DNA from: Nocardia asteroides
GTDB taxonomy: Bacteria > Actinomycetota > Actinomycetes > Mycobacteriales > Mycobacteriaceae
NCBI RefSeq assembly: GCF_021183625.1
Contig: NZ_CP089214.1
Coordinates: forward strand, 6,882,001 to 6,946,000
Direction of reading: 5' to 3'
Length of the DNA: 64,000 nucleotides
The position numbers and the translations under genes are program-made. Below the pieces are notes generated by a model that did no database searches, was not told the DNA's origin, and worked only from the letters and a program-made list of their open reading frames with translations. Below are positions 8,449-17,000 of the stretch, piece by piece. Positions within the stretch are counted from its first letter, which is position 1. Each line of letters opens with the position of its first letter.

Positions 8449-9017
8449 TCGCGGCGGCGGCGCAGGCGGCGGACGACGAACCAGCCGCAGGCGAGCACGA
8501 CGGCGGCGATCACCCCGTACTGGAAGACGGCGGTGTACGGCTCGACCCGATGCCAGTTCGCGCCGAGCGCGTACCCGGCCAGTACGAAGACCGTGTTCCA
8601 GATCAGGCTGCCCGCGGCGGTGAGCACGCTGAAGTACAGGAAGTTCATCCGCTCGACCCCGGCCGGGATGGAGATGAAGCTGCGGAACATCGGGATCATC
8701 CGGCCGAAGAAAACGGCCTTGCCGCCGTGCCTGCCGAACCAGGCGGCCGAGCGGTCGACGTCATCGGCGTCGAGCAGCGGGATACGGCCCGCGATGCGGC
8801 GCAGCCGCTCGTGCCCGAGCCCGGCGCCGAGGCCGTAGAGCAGCCAGGCGCCGAGCAGCGAGCCGATCGTGGTCCACACGATCGCCGACACCAGCGAGAA
8901 GTCGCCGAGCCGCGCGGCGAAACCGGCCAGCGGCAGGATGACCTCGCTCGGCAGCGGCGGGAAGAGGTTCTCCAGGAAGATGGCGAGCCCCGCTCCGGGG
9001 CCGCCGAGCCGTTCCAT
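8418..9017 (-). CDS. DedA-family membrane protein
   Basis: Protein of 199 residues as drawn. The DedA signature is complete: FLENLFPPLPSEVILPLAGF near the N-terminus, then FGRMIPMFRSFISIPAG, with about five membrane segments. DedA proteins are undecaprenyl-phosphate and phospholipid flippases or scramblases. ATG 9017 has no ribosome-binding site, and the family normally has about 15 further residues, which are encoded upstream (LAGWAVNL precedes the Met). GGAAGGAG at 9072-9079 sits 6 bases before an ATC codon at 9063-9065, so translation may start there. The 3' end overlaps the GNAT pseudogene. Confidence 0.88.
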   Translation of the reverse strand: MERLGGPGAGLAIFLENLFPPLPSEVILPLAGFAARLGDFSLVSAIVWTTIGSLLGAWLLYGLGAGLGHERLRRIAGRIPLLDADDVDRSAAWFGRHGGKAVFFGRMIPMFRSFISIPAGVERMNFLYFSVLTAAGSLIWNTVFVLAGYALGANWHRVEPYTAVFQYGVIAAVVLACGWFVVRRLRRRRDQRDARTIVR

Positions 9018-9164
9018 CAGGTTGACGGCCCAGCCTGCCAGGCCGTCGGGCGGTGCGGTTTCGATGGGGGGCTCCTTCCGTCGCGGGCGGCGGGGAAACC
9101 GCCCGTTTCGGACATTCCCCGTCGGCGCGCCTGGACACCTCCGCCGGGGTCGGCGCCGTCGGGG

Positions 9165-10208
9165 TCAGTGTCGCAGCGCGGCGGTGAGCAGCTCGACGGT
9201 CTGGATGCGGCCGGTGCTCTCGTCGAGCGGCTCGGACTCGAACTGCCCGGCGGCGGCGGAGATCATGATCTCGTCGACGCCGTGCTCGGCGGCGAAGGCG
9301 CGCAGCCGCTTGGCCACGTCGCCGGGCTCGCCGATGAACCAGTTCCGCGCCTGGTGGTCGATGATCCGCCGCTCGGCCTTGTCGGAGGGGTTCGCGCGCA
9401 CCTCGTCGACGGTCTCGGCCGCGCGCAGCGGCTTGTTCGAGCGCATGCGGGCCATCATGCGCAGGTGCGGCAGGGCGCGCTCGAAGGCCTCCTCGTGGGT
9501 CGGGGCGACGACGGCGTTCGCGGTGAGGAAGCTCTTCGGCTCCGGATGCTCGGCCGAGGGCCGGTACTGCGTGCGGTAGAGCGACATGGCGTGGTCGAGG
9601 TGGTCGCCGGCGAAGTGGTTCGCGAAGACGTAGGGCAGGCCGAGCTGCGCGGCCAGCCGCGCGGAGTAGTCGCTGGAGCCGAGCAGCCACACCTCGGGCG
9701 TGCTGGTCGCGACCGGGGTGGCCTTCACGGTGTACTCGCCGCCGGTGGCGAAGCGCAGGGTCGCGCCGTCGGGGTGCGAGAGCGCGATGATGTCCTTGAT
9801 GTTGTCCGGGAAGCGGTCGACGTCGCTGGTCGCGCCGGACTGGCGGAGCAGCTGGGTGATCACCTGGTCGCTGCCGGGCGCGCGGCCGATGCCGAGGTCG
9901 ATGCGGCCGGGCGCGAGCGCCGCCAGCGTGGAGAACTGCTCGGCCACGATCAGCGGCGCGTGGTTGGGCAGCATGACCCCGCCGGAGCCGAGCCGGACCC
10001 GCTCGGTGCGGCTCGCGGCGGCGGCGATGAGCACCGGCGGCGAGCTGGCGGCGATGGCGGGCATGTTGTGGTGCTCGGCGAACCAGTAGCGGTGCACGCC
10101 GAGCTCGTCGGCGCGCCGCACGAGCTGCATGGACGCCGCGACGGCCTGCGCGGTGGTCTGGCCGGTGCGCAGCGGGACGAGGTCGAGCAGGGAGAGGGTG
10201 AGTGCCAT
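9165..10208 (-). CDS. LLM-class flavin-dependent oxidoreductase (MsnO8-like)
   Basis: Protein of 347 residues starting MALTLSLLDLVPL, with RYWFAEHHNMP, RLGSGGVMLPNH and IDLGIGRAPGSD, the marks of the luciferase-like group called MsnO8-type. The chosen ATG at 10208 has GGATT upstream; an in-frame ATG 33 bases earlier would add a non-conserved tail. FMN, rather than F420, is expected for this subgroup. The gene follows a MarR-type repressor on the same strand with a 43-base gap and is probably under its control. Confidence 0.88.
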   Translation of the reverse strand: MALTLSLLDLVPLRTGQTTAQAVAASMQLVRRADELGVHRYWFAEHHNMPAIAASSPPVLIAAAASRTERVRLGSGGVMLPNHAPLIVAEQFSTLAALAPGRIDLGIGRAPGSDQVITQLLRQSGATSDVDRFPDNIKDIIALSHPDGATLRFATGGEYTVKATPVATSTPEVWLLGSSDYSARLAAQLGLPYVFANHFAGDHLDHAMSLYRTQYRPSAEHPEPKSFLTANAVVAPTHEEAFERALPHLRMMARMRSNKPLRAAETVDEVRANPSDKAERRIIDHQARNWFIGEPGDVAKRLRAFAAEHGVDEIMISAAAGQFESEPLDESTGRIQTVELLTAALRH

Positions 10209-10251
10209 GTTCGTACCAATCCTTCGGACGGCGGGCGTCACGGGTGGGTGG

Positions 10252-10695
10252 TCAGCCGCCGGTGGGGCGGCCGAGCGCGTCGATGGTGCGCCGGAGGTGC
10301 GCGAGCTCGTCGGCGGTGTGCGGGCAGACCTGGTCGATCTTGCCGGTGACGGCGCGGACCTCGGCCTCGAGCGCGAGCCCGCGCTCGGTGAGGTCGACGA
10401 GGACGCGGCGCTCGTCCCCCGGATCCCGCCGACGGGTCACGAGCCCGGCGGTTTCGAGCCGCTTGACCAGCGGGGTGATGGTGCCGGTGTCCATCTCCAG
10501 GCAGGCGCCGAGCGCGCCGACGGTCCGCGGCGCACCGTCGATGAGCGCGAGGACGACCAGGTACTGCGGGAAGGTCAGCCCCAGCGGTTCGAGGATGGGT
10601 TTGTGGTGACGGATCATCCGGTTCGCCGCCCCGTAGAGCGCGAACGACAGCTGCCTGCCCAGTTCGCCGGTTCGTTCTCCAGCGCGTGATTCCAT
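10252..10695 (-). CDS. MarR-family regulator, OhrR-like but lacking the reactive cysteine
   Basis: Protein of 147 residues aligning by eye along its length with OhrR: LSFALYGAANRMIRHH, then LTFPQYLVVLAL, the winged helix LEMDTGTITPLVKRLETAGL and RDPGDERRVLVDLT. OhrR senses peroxides through a cysteine in the L-C-F-x-L-Y motif; here that position is Ser17, so it should not sense peroxide in the same way. It is followed by the LLM oxidoreductase gene, suggesting the ligand relates to that enzyme. A CTAG palindrome lies directly upstream. Confidence 0.85.
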   Translation of the reverse strand: MESRAGERTGELGRQLSFALYGAANRMIRHHKPILEPLGLTFPQYLVVLALIDGAPRTVGALGACLEMDTGTITPLVKRLETAGLVTRRRDPGDERRVLVDLTERGLALEAEVRAVTGKIDQVCPHTADELAHLRRTIDALGRPTGG

Positions 10696-10698
10696 AGT

Positions 10699-10717
10699 GC
10701 ACTAGATACTAGCGTGC
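10699..10717. promoter_or_regulatory. Candidate MarR operator
   Basis: Imperfect palindrome GCACTAGATACTAGCGTGC with a CTAG-ATA-CTAG core at 10702-10712. It ends 4 bases from the start codon of the MarR gene. Position and symmetry suggest autorepression; no experimental consensus is claimed. Confidence 0.5.
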
Positions 10718-10771
10718 TGGAGCAAATGGTGCCATCGGCCCCGGTGTGGGGCTGTCCGGGAGCGCTGCCAG

Positions 10772-10796
10772 CGTCTACTATTGGTTGTAGTAGACG
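10772..10796. promoter_or_regulatory. Perfect inverted repeat upstream of the SRPBCC gene
   Basis: Nine-base arms CGTCTACTA / TAGTAGACG separated by TTGGTTG, 16 bases before the ATG at 10813. Symmetry and placement over the expected promoter point to an operator. It differs from the MarR CTAG site 60 bases away, so a second regulator encoded elsewhere is likely. Confidence 0.6.
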
Positions 10797-10812
10797 AGTA
10801 GGGGGTTCTCGA

Positions 10813-11256
10813 ATGGAAGTCATTACGGTCGAGCGGGTGATCAATGCGCCCGTCGAGCGGGTCTTCGACTGGCTCGCCGACGCGGGCAACTATCCGCGGT
10901 CGCCGGTCGTCCTGCGGGCGCGGCTCGTGCGGCCGGGCGCGCAGGCGCCGTACGGGGAGGGGGCCGTGCGGGTGCTGGTCTGGGTGATCGGCTGGTTCCG
11001 CGAACGGGTCACCGCCTACCGGCCGCCGCACGAGTTCGAGTACCTGGTCGAGCGGAGTTTTCCGCCCGCGCGGCACGAGGGCGGGCGGCTCACGTGCACC
11101 GCGGTGCCCGGCGGTACGGCGGTGGTGTGGACCACCACCGCCGAGATTCGGGTGCCGTTCGGCGCGGGGGTGCTCACCCGGGTGGTGGCGAAGCCGGTGA
11201 TCGCGTTCGTCTTCGGTCGCGTGCTGGCCGCGGCGGATCGCGCTCTTCGCCCCTGA
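10813..11256 (+). CDS. SRPBCC/polyketide-cyclase-like protein
   Basis: Protein of 147 residues of the START/SRPBCC ligand-binding fold: VERVINAPVERVFDWLADAGNY at the N-terminus (first strand and helix), GGTAVVWTTTAEIRV near the centre and a long C-terminal helix that closes the cavity. Such proteins bind hydrophobic ligands; no catalytic residue can be assigned. It is divergent from the MarR gene. The ATG at 10813 is preceded by TAGGGGG. Confidence 0.8.
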   Translation: MEVITVERVINAPVERVFDWLADAGNYPRSPVVLRARLVRPGAQAPYGEGAVRVLVWVIGWFRERVTAYRPPHEFEYLVERSFPPARHEGGRLTCTAVPGGTAVVWTTTAEIRVPFGAGVLTRVVAKPVIAFVFGRVLAAADRALRP

Positions 11257-11269
11257 GGTTGTCGCCGTC

Positions 11270-11449
11270 TCACAAACTGCGGCGGCGCGCCTCGGACAGA
11301 TACCCGTCGAGCACCGCGCGCGTGGCCTCCGCGCGGTGCGGATCGCCGGCGGCGAGCGCGGCGCGGTGGGCTGCCTCCCAGCGCGCCACGCCGGCGGTGA
11401 CCCTCGGGTCCGGCTGTTCGGTCAACGGGACTGCCCGGGTGGTAGACAT
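11270..11449 (-). CDS. Small hypothetical protein
   Basis: Protein of 59 residues (MSTTRAVPLTEQPDPRVTAG at the start). It is mostly alpha-helical with alternating Ala and Arg/Glu and a basic end (EARRRSL). I recognise no family. The reading frame, a plausible start after AGTGGGC and the absence of a better overlapping frame support it; a palindrome lies upstream. The function is unknown. Confidence 0.5.
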   Translation of the reverse strand: MSTTRAVPLTEQPDPRVTAGVARWEAAHRAALAAGDPHRAEATRAVLDGYLSEARRRSL

Positions 11450-11503
11450 GCCCACTATTTTCGCGTCCAAGTTAACTTCGGGCAAGCGTCGAAACGGTAA
11501 ATA

Positions 11504-11515
11504 TGAAACGTTTCA
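11504..11515. promoter_or_regulatory. TGAAACGTTTCA palindrome
   Basis: Perfect 12-base palindrome in the 99-base gap between the speG-like gene and the small gene at 11270-11449, about 55 bases upstream of the latter's start. The form is common in LacI-type operators. The CGTTTCAT half also resembles half of the repeat at 53523-53539. Confidence 0.4.
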
Positions 11516-11548
11516 CTCGATGGCTTCTGAGCGCGTGGGCTCGGCGAC

Positions 11549-12055
11549 TCACCCGCCCAGGTGTTCGTGCTGCAGGACGCCCATGCGCAGCGCGTTCCGG
11601 TAGCGCCCACCGGCGAAGTACTCGTCGCGCAGGATGCCCTCGTCCTGGAAGCCGAGCTTGCGGTACACGTGGACGGCCTTCTCGTTCACCACGTCCACGA
11701 TCAGGTACACCTTGTGCAGGTTCAGCACGGCGAAGGCGTAGTCCAGCGCCTTGCGGGTCGCGACGGTCGCCAGCCCGCGCCCCTGGTGCCCGGGCGCGAC
11801 GATGATCTGGAACTCCGCGTTGCGGTGCACCGGCGCGATCTCCCGCAGCTCGACCAGCCCGGCCTGCGCGCCGTCCACATCCAGGACGAAGCGGCGTTCC
11901 CGCTCGTCGTGGATGTGCCGGTCGTAGATGTCGCGCAGCTCGACGAGCGCCTCGAACGGCTCGTCGAACCAGTAGGACATGATCTGCGCGTCGTTGAAGA
12001 GCTGGTGGACGAAGGGGAGATCCTCGCGCTCGAGGGCGCGGAGCCGGGTGTTCAC
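11549..12055 (-). CDS. speG: Spermidine N1-acetyltransferase-like GNAT (SpeG)
   Basis: Protein of 168 residues that follows E. coli SpeG closely by eye: LRALEREDLPFVHQLFN, YWFDEPFEALVELRDIYD, HIHDERERRFV, AEFQIIVAPGHQGRGLATVA (the acetyl-CoA loop Q-G-R-G), HKVYLIVDVVNEKAVHVYRK and EYFAGGRYRNALRM. The enzyme acetylates spermidine and spermine to limit polyamine toxicity. The match covers the full length, including the acidic allosteric-site region. It stands alone; the next gene upstream on the same strand is a DHFR-like reductase 26 bases away. Confidence 0.9.
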   Translation of the reverse strand: MNTRLRALEREDLPFVHQLFNDAQIMSYWFDEPFEALVELRDIYDRHIHDERERRFVLDVDGAQAGLVELREIAPVHRNAEFQIIVAPGHQGRGLATVATRKALDYAFAVLNLHKVYLIVDVVNEKAVHVYRKLGFQDEGILRDEYFAGGRYRNALRMGVLQHEHLGG

Positions 12056-12081
12056 ATGCCGAGTCTATTGCTGAACAGTTG

Positions 12082-12633
12082 CTACTCGGCCTGGAAGCGC
12101 AGCAACTGGACGGAGGCGAACTGCCTGGACTCCAGCGGCCGGAGCCGGATCCGGTCGGCCAGCGCCGGGAACATCGGGGTGCCACCGCCGAGCACCACCG
12201 GCGAGAGGTAGACGTGGTACTCGTCGATCAGCCCGTGCGGAATGACCGCGGCGGCGAGTTCGGCGCCGCCGATCTCGGCGAGGCCGTCGCCCTCGGCCTT
12301 GATCCGGCGCACCTCCTCGACCGCGTTCTCCTTGACCAGGGTGCTGTTCCAGGGGACCTCGGTGAGCGTGCGGGAGAAGACGACCTTGGGCACCGCGGTC
12401 CAGAGCTGCCCGAACTCGCGCTCGATCGGCGGCGCGTCCGCGGCCACGTGCGGCCAGTACTCGGCCATGAGCTCGAAGAGCCTGCGGCCGTTGAGCACGA
12501 TCTCGAGCTCCCGGAACCGGTCGTTGTGGTGCTGGTGCAGCTCGTCGTCCGGGTCGGACCAGTCGATACTGCCGTCCCGGTCGTTGATGTAGCCGTCCAG
12601 GGACACGCCGAAGCCGTAGATCAGTCTTCTCAT
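12082..12633 (-). CDS. Dihydrofolate reductase-family protein
   Basis: Protein of 183 residues: LIYGFGVSLDGYINDRDGSI at the start, GRRLFELMAEYWP, VVFSRTLTEV and GGGTPMFPALA, the motifs of the RibD-C/DHFR-like reductase group (YwjB/YyaP type), not of housekeeping FolA. It probably uses NADPH; the substrate is unknown. The start is supported by AGGAGG 12 bases upstream of ATG 12631-12633. Confidence 0.85.
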   Translation of the reverse strand: MRRLIYGFGVSLDGYINDRDGSIDWSDPDDELHQHHNDRFRELEIVLNGRRLFELMAEYWPHVAADAPPIEREFGQLWTAVPKVVFSRTLTEVPWNSTLVKENAVEEVRRIKAEGDGLAEIGGAELAAAVIPHGLIDEYHVYLSPVVLGGGTPMFPALADRIRLRPLESRQFASVQLLRFQAE

Positions 12634-12709
12634 GCCGGGTAGACCTCCTGTGCGCCGGAAACTCATCGGTGCCGCGTTATCGGTGCGGCGCCCCGGGTAG
12701 CTCGCGGGC

Positions 12710-14038
12710 ATGACGCAGCTCCGTGAACTCCGTCCGCCCACCATCGAAGGCGCCGCCGACGCGGCGCGGGTGCTCGCCGAGGTACTCGCGCCGACCGTGG
12801 CGCAGGGCGCGATCCTGCGCCGCCCGCGGATGGTGGCGTTCGCCGAACGGCTCCGGCTCGACGCGCGCGCGGTCGCGCTGCTGCGCGGGCTCCGCGCGCG
12901 GCGCGGGCCTGCGCCGGTGCGGCTCGCGCTCCCCGGCATGTCGATGGCCGTGCTGCTCGACCCGCCCGACGTCGCGCGGCTGCTGGCGAGCGAGCCGGGC
13001 CCCTTCGAACCGGCCGCCGGGGTGAAACGCGCCGCGCTGAACCACTTCCAGCCGCACGGCGTGCTGGTGAGCCGGGGCCGGGTGCGCGCCCGCCGCCGCG
13101 CCTTCAACGAGGCCGCGCTGCAGACCCCGAACCCGCTGCACGGCATCGCCCCGCAGCTGACCGCCCGGGTCGAGGAGACCGCGCGGCACCTGCTGCGCCG
13201 GGCGGGGGAGACCGGCGAGCTGGACTGGGACACCTTCGCCGAGCAGTGGTGGCGGCTGGTCCGCACCGTGGTGCTCGGCACCGCCGCCCGCGACGACACC
13301 GCCCTCACCGACGAGCTGGCCCGGCTGCGCGCCCGCGCGAACTGGGCCTTCGCCGCACCCCGCGACGAGACCGGACACCGCAGGCTCGCCGCGGGCATCC
13401 AGCGCTACCTGGAGGCCGCGGAGCCGGGCACGCTCGCGGCGGCGATCGCCGCGGCCACCCCGGATTCGGACATCGAACCGGCGGATCAGGTGGCGCACTG
13501 GCTGTTCGCCTTCGACGCCGCGGGAATCACCACCTTCCGCACCCTGGCGCTGCTGGCGGCGAACCCCGAACAGGACGAGTGGGCCAGGCAGGAGCTGCCC
13601 GACGCCGGGCCGAGCCGGTTCGAGCGGCTGCGCGCCTGCGTGCTCGACACCGTGCGGCTGTGGCCGACCACGCCGATGATCCTGCGCCAATCCACCGCGC
13701 CGAGCACCTGGCACGGCCGCGAATTCCGCGCGGGGACGACATTTCTGGTGTTCGCGCCGCTCTTCCACCGCGACCCGGACACCCTCGGCGACGCCGCCGA
13801 TCACTTCACCCCGCGGCTCTGGCTCGACGGCCGCGCCGACGAGCACCCCGCGCTGGTGCCGTTCAGCGCGGGGCCGGGGGTCTGCCCCGGCCGCAATGTG
13901 GTGCTGCTGACCACGTCCACGCTGCTCGCGGCGCTACTGCGGGAGCAGCGCTTCGGCATCGCCGCCGGTGCGGTGCCCGCCGCGCCGGTGCCGGCCGGGA
14001 TCGATCACTTCCGGATCCGGCTGGGCCTGCGCGGCTGA
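12710..14038 (+). CDS. Cytochrome P450 with an Asp in the ExxR motif
   Basis: Protein of 442 residues. The heme loop FSAGPGVCPGRN puts the thiolate ligand at Cys392. The I-helix reads FDAAGITTFRTLA (residues 268-280), with Thr274-Thr275 but no acidic partner. The K-helix reads CVLDTVRLWPT, so the almost invariant Glu of ExxR is Asp313, paired with Arg316. The long conserved C-terminal half indicates an expressed P450, but the missing acid-alcohol pair and the DxxR change suggest unusual oxygen chemistry, for example peroxide use or a non-oxygenase role. The redox partner is not nearby. Transcribed divergently from the DHFR-like gene. Confidence 0.85.
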   Translation: MTQLRELRPPTIEGAADAARVLAEVLAPTVAQGAILRRPRMVAFAERLRLDARAVALLRGLRARRGPAPVRLALPGMSMAVLLDPPDVARLLASEPGPFEPAAGVKRAALNHFQPHGVLVSRGRVRARRRAFNEAALQTPNPLHGIAPQLTARVEETARHLLRRAGETGELDWDTFAEQWWRLVRTVVLGTAARDDTALTDELARLRARANWAFAAPRDETGHRRLAAGIQRYLEAAEPGTLAAAIAAATPDSDIEPADQVAHWLFAFDAAGITTFRTLALLAANPEQDEWARQELPDAGPSRFERLRACVLDTVRLWPTTPMILRQSTAPSTWHGREFRAGTTFLVFAPLFHRDPDTLGDAADHFTPRLWLDGRADEHPALVPFSAGPGVCPGRNVVLLTTSTLLAALLREQRFGIAAGAVPAAPVPAGIDHFRIRLGLRG

Positions 14039-14045
14039 CCGCCGA

Positions 14046-17000
14046 TCAGGTGGGGCCACCGGCCCTGATCCCCGCGGTGTCGATGCCGAGCGCGCGCAGC
14101 CGGGCCAGGTAGGTCTCGACGGTGCGCAGCTTCACCTCCTCGTAGCCGCGCACCAGGTCGGCCGCGGCGGCGACCGCGACGGCGTGCGCGTGGCCGTCCG
14201 GGGTCAGGGTGGCGGTCAGGGTGCGGATCGTCTGCTCGTAGTGCGCCGCGAGGCGCCGCTCGAGCCGTCGCATCCGCGTGAACCCGAAGGGGTCGAAGGG
14301 CGTTCCGCGCAGCCCGCGGCCGCGGGCGAGCAGGCGCAGCGCCGCGGGGGAGCGCAGCCCGATCTTCTTGTCCCTGCCGAGTGCGCGCAGGGTCGGGGGG
14401 TGCAGCTTGTAGGTGAGGTTGCCCGCGCCGGGCAGCTCGTCGCGGACCGCGTGCAGGAAGGCGGGGTCGACCAGCATCCGGGCGACCTCGTACTCGTCCT
14501 TGTAGGCCAGCAGCTTGTGCAGCCCGTGCGCCACCGCCGCGGTGAGCTCGCTGCCCGCGCCGATCGCCTGCTCGGCGGCCCAGACCTGCTGCACCAGCGC
14601 GAGATAGCGGGCGGCCAGCGCCTCGCCCTGGTAGGCGACGAGCTGGGCGGCGCGGCGCTCGACGGTGCCGCGGACCGCGCCGGTCACGCCGAGCGGGGCG
14701 AGCAGCCGCGCGGGTAGCGGGGCATCGTCGCTGCGGTGCGAGCGCTCGCCCGCGCGGGTGGCCGCGGCGAAGGCCGCCGGGTCGGCGACGGCGACCCGGC
14801 CCCAGGCGAAGGCGCTCCGGTTGGCGCGCACCGCGACCCCGTTGAGCGCGATGGCCTCCTCGATCGCGGCGGCGTGGATGGGCAGCGCCCCCGCCTGGTA
14901 GGCGGCGCCGACCAGCAGCGAGTTGGCGGTCGCGGAGTCGCCGAACAGCACCTCGGCGGCGGCCACCGCGTCGAAGCCGAGCACGTCCCTGCCCGCGGTG
15001 GCGAGCCGGTCGAGCAGCACGCCCTCCGCCGGGTAGGCGACCGAGGCGTCGTGCACCATGTCGCCGGTCGGGGTGCGGCTGGTGGAGGCGACGACCAGGG
15101 TGCGCTCGGCGCTGCCGTAGCGCAGGTTGCGGTCGTCGGCGGCGGTGAGCAGGTCGAAGGCGAGGAAGCAGTCGGCGCCCGCGGGGGCGATGCGGTTGGC
15201 GGCGTCGACCGCGCGCCTGCTCAGCCGCAGGTGCGAGGTGACCGGCCCGGCCTTCTGGCTGAGCCCGGTCTGGTCGAGCCCCTCCACGTGCAGCCCGGCG
15301 CGCAGCGCGGCGGTGCCGAGCACCTGGTTGGCGGTGACGATGCCGGTGCCGCCGACCCCGGCGAGGAAGACGTCGAAGGTGCCGTCGATCTCGGGCAGCT
15401 CCGGGTCGGGGACCTCGGGCGGGGCCGGGGGCGCGGTGCGGGCGGGCGGTGCGGGCACCTCGGGCAGCTCGACGGTGACGAAGGCCGGGCAGTCACCGTC
15501 CAGGCAGCTGTAGTCGGTGTTGCAGCCGGTCTGGTCGATCCGGGTCTTGCGGCCGAACTCGGTCTGCACCGGCCGCACCGACAGGCAGTTCGACTTCACC
15601 CCGCAGTCGCCGCAGCCCTCGCAGACCGCCTCGTTGATCAGCACCCTCGTGCGCCGCACCGGCGCCTCGCCGCGCTTGCGCTTGCGCCTGGTGTCGGCCG
15701 CGCACGGCTGGTCGTAGATCAGCACCGTGACACCGGGAACCTCGCGCAGCAGGCGCTGGGCCTCGTCCAGACGGTCGCGATCCCACACCAGCACACCGGG
15801 CGCGAACGCGGCGCCGCGGTGCCGCTCCGGCTCCTCCGCGCAGACGATGGTTCGCACCACCCCCTCGGCGGCGAGCTTGTGCGTCAGCCGCGGCACCGAG
15901 AGCCCGGCCTCGGCGGGCTGGGCGCCGGTCATGGCGACGGCGGCGTTGTAGAGGATCTTGTAGGTGATGTTCACCCCGGCCGCGATGCACGCCTGGATCG
16001 CGAGCTGCCCGGAGTGGAAATACGTTCCGTCGCCGACATTCTGGAAGATGTGGCCGATGTCGGTGTACGGCGCCTGGCCGATCCACTGCGCGCCCTCGCC
16101 GCCCATCTGGGTGAGCCCGGTGACCTGGGAATCGGTGCGCGCGGACATGGTGACCAGGGTGTGGCAGCCGATCCCGCCCCCGGCCAGCGAACCGTCCGGG
16201 ACCACGGTGGAGCGGTTGTGCGGGCAGCCGGAGCAGAAGAAGGCGGTGCGCTTGGTGTCGAGCACGCTCAGCGGCAGCGCGGCGGGCAGCGGGGTGCGCA
16301 GCGGAACCCGTTCGCGCAGCACGGTGCGCAGCGGGCCGACCAGCCGGGCGGCGGTCAGCTCGCCGTCGGCCGGGACCAGCGGGCGGCCGTCGGCGGCGCG
16401 CTTGCCGAGGACGCCCGGCGCCCGCGCGGTGCCGTACAGCGCCTCCAGTACCTGGGATTCCGCGAACGCGGTCTTGTCCTCCACGACCAGCACCGCCTCC
16501 ACCCCGGCGGCCACGCGGCGGACCTTGCCCGCATCCAGCGGGTAGGGCATGCCGACCCGCAGGATCCGGATCCCCGCCCGCCGCAACTCGTCCGCACCCA
16601 GCCCGAGCTCCTCCAGCGCCTGGCGCACCGCGTCGTAGGCGGTCCCGACCGCAACGATGCCGAGCCAGGCGTCCCCGGTGTCGACCTCGATGCGGTCGAT
16701 GTCGTTGACGGCGGCGAACTCTCGCACCATCGCCCACCGCGGCCCGTACAGATCCGCCTCGGCGAGGACGCTGTCCGGCGGGGCGGCGAGCACCCGCTGG
16801 CGGTAGGTCCAGGGCCTGCCCTCCCACTCCAGCCGGGGAACGGTGATGCGGAAATCGGTGAAATCGCGGTCCAGCGTCCACAGCCCGTCGGCGACGTCGG
16901 CCACCAGTTTCAGCGCGGGCCAGCACCCCGACGCCCGGGACAGCGCCACCGCGTACAGCCCGAAGGCCACGACCTCCTCGGCATTGCGCGGGAACAGCAC

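Noticed and set aside
11499..11515. A third member of the CGYTTCA operator family next to the small gene at 11270
   Set aside because: Only one half-site fits; the second arm does not align with the 3-base spacer seen at 53523 and 54249.
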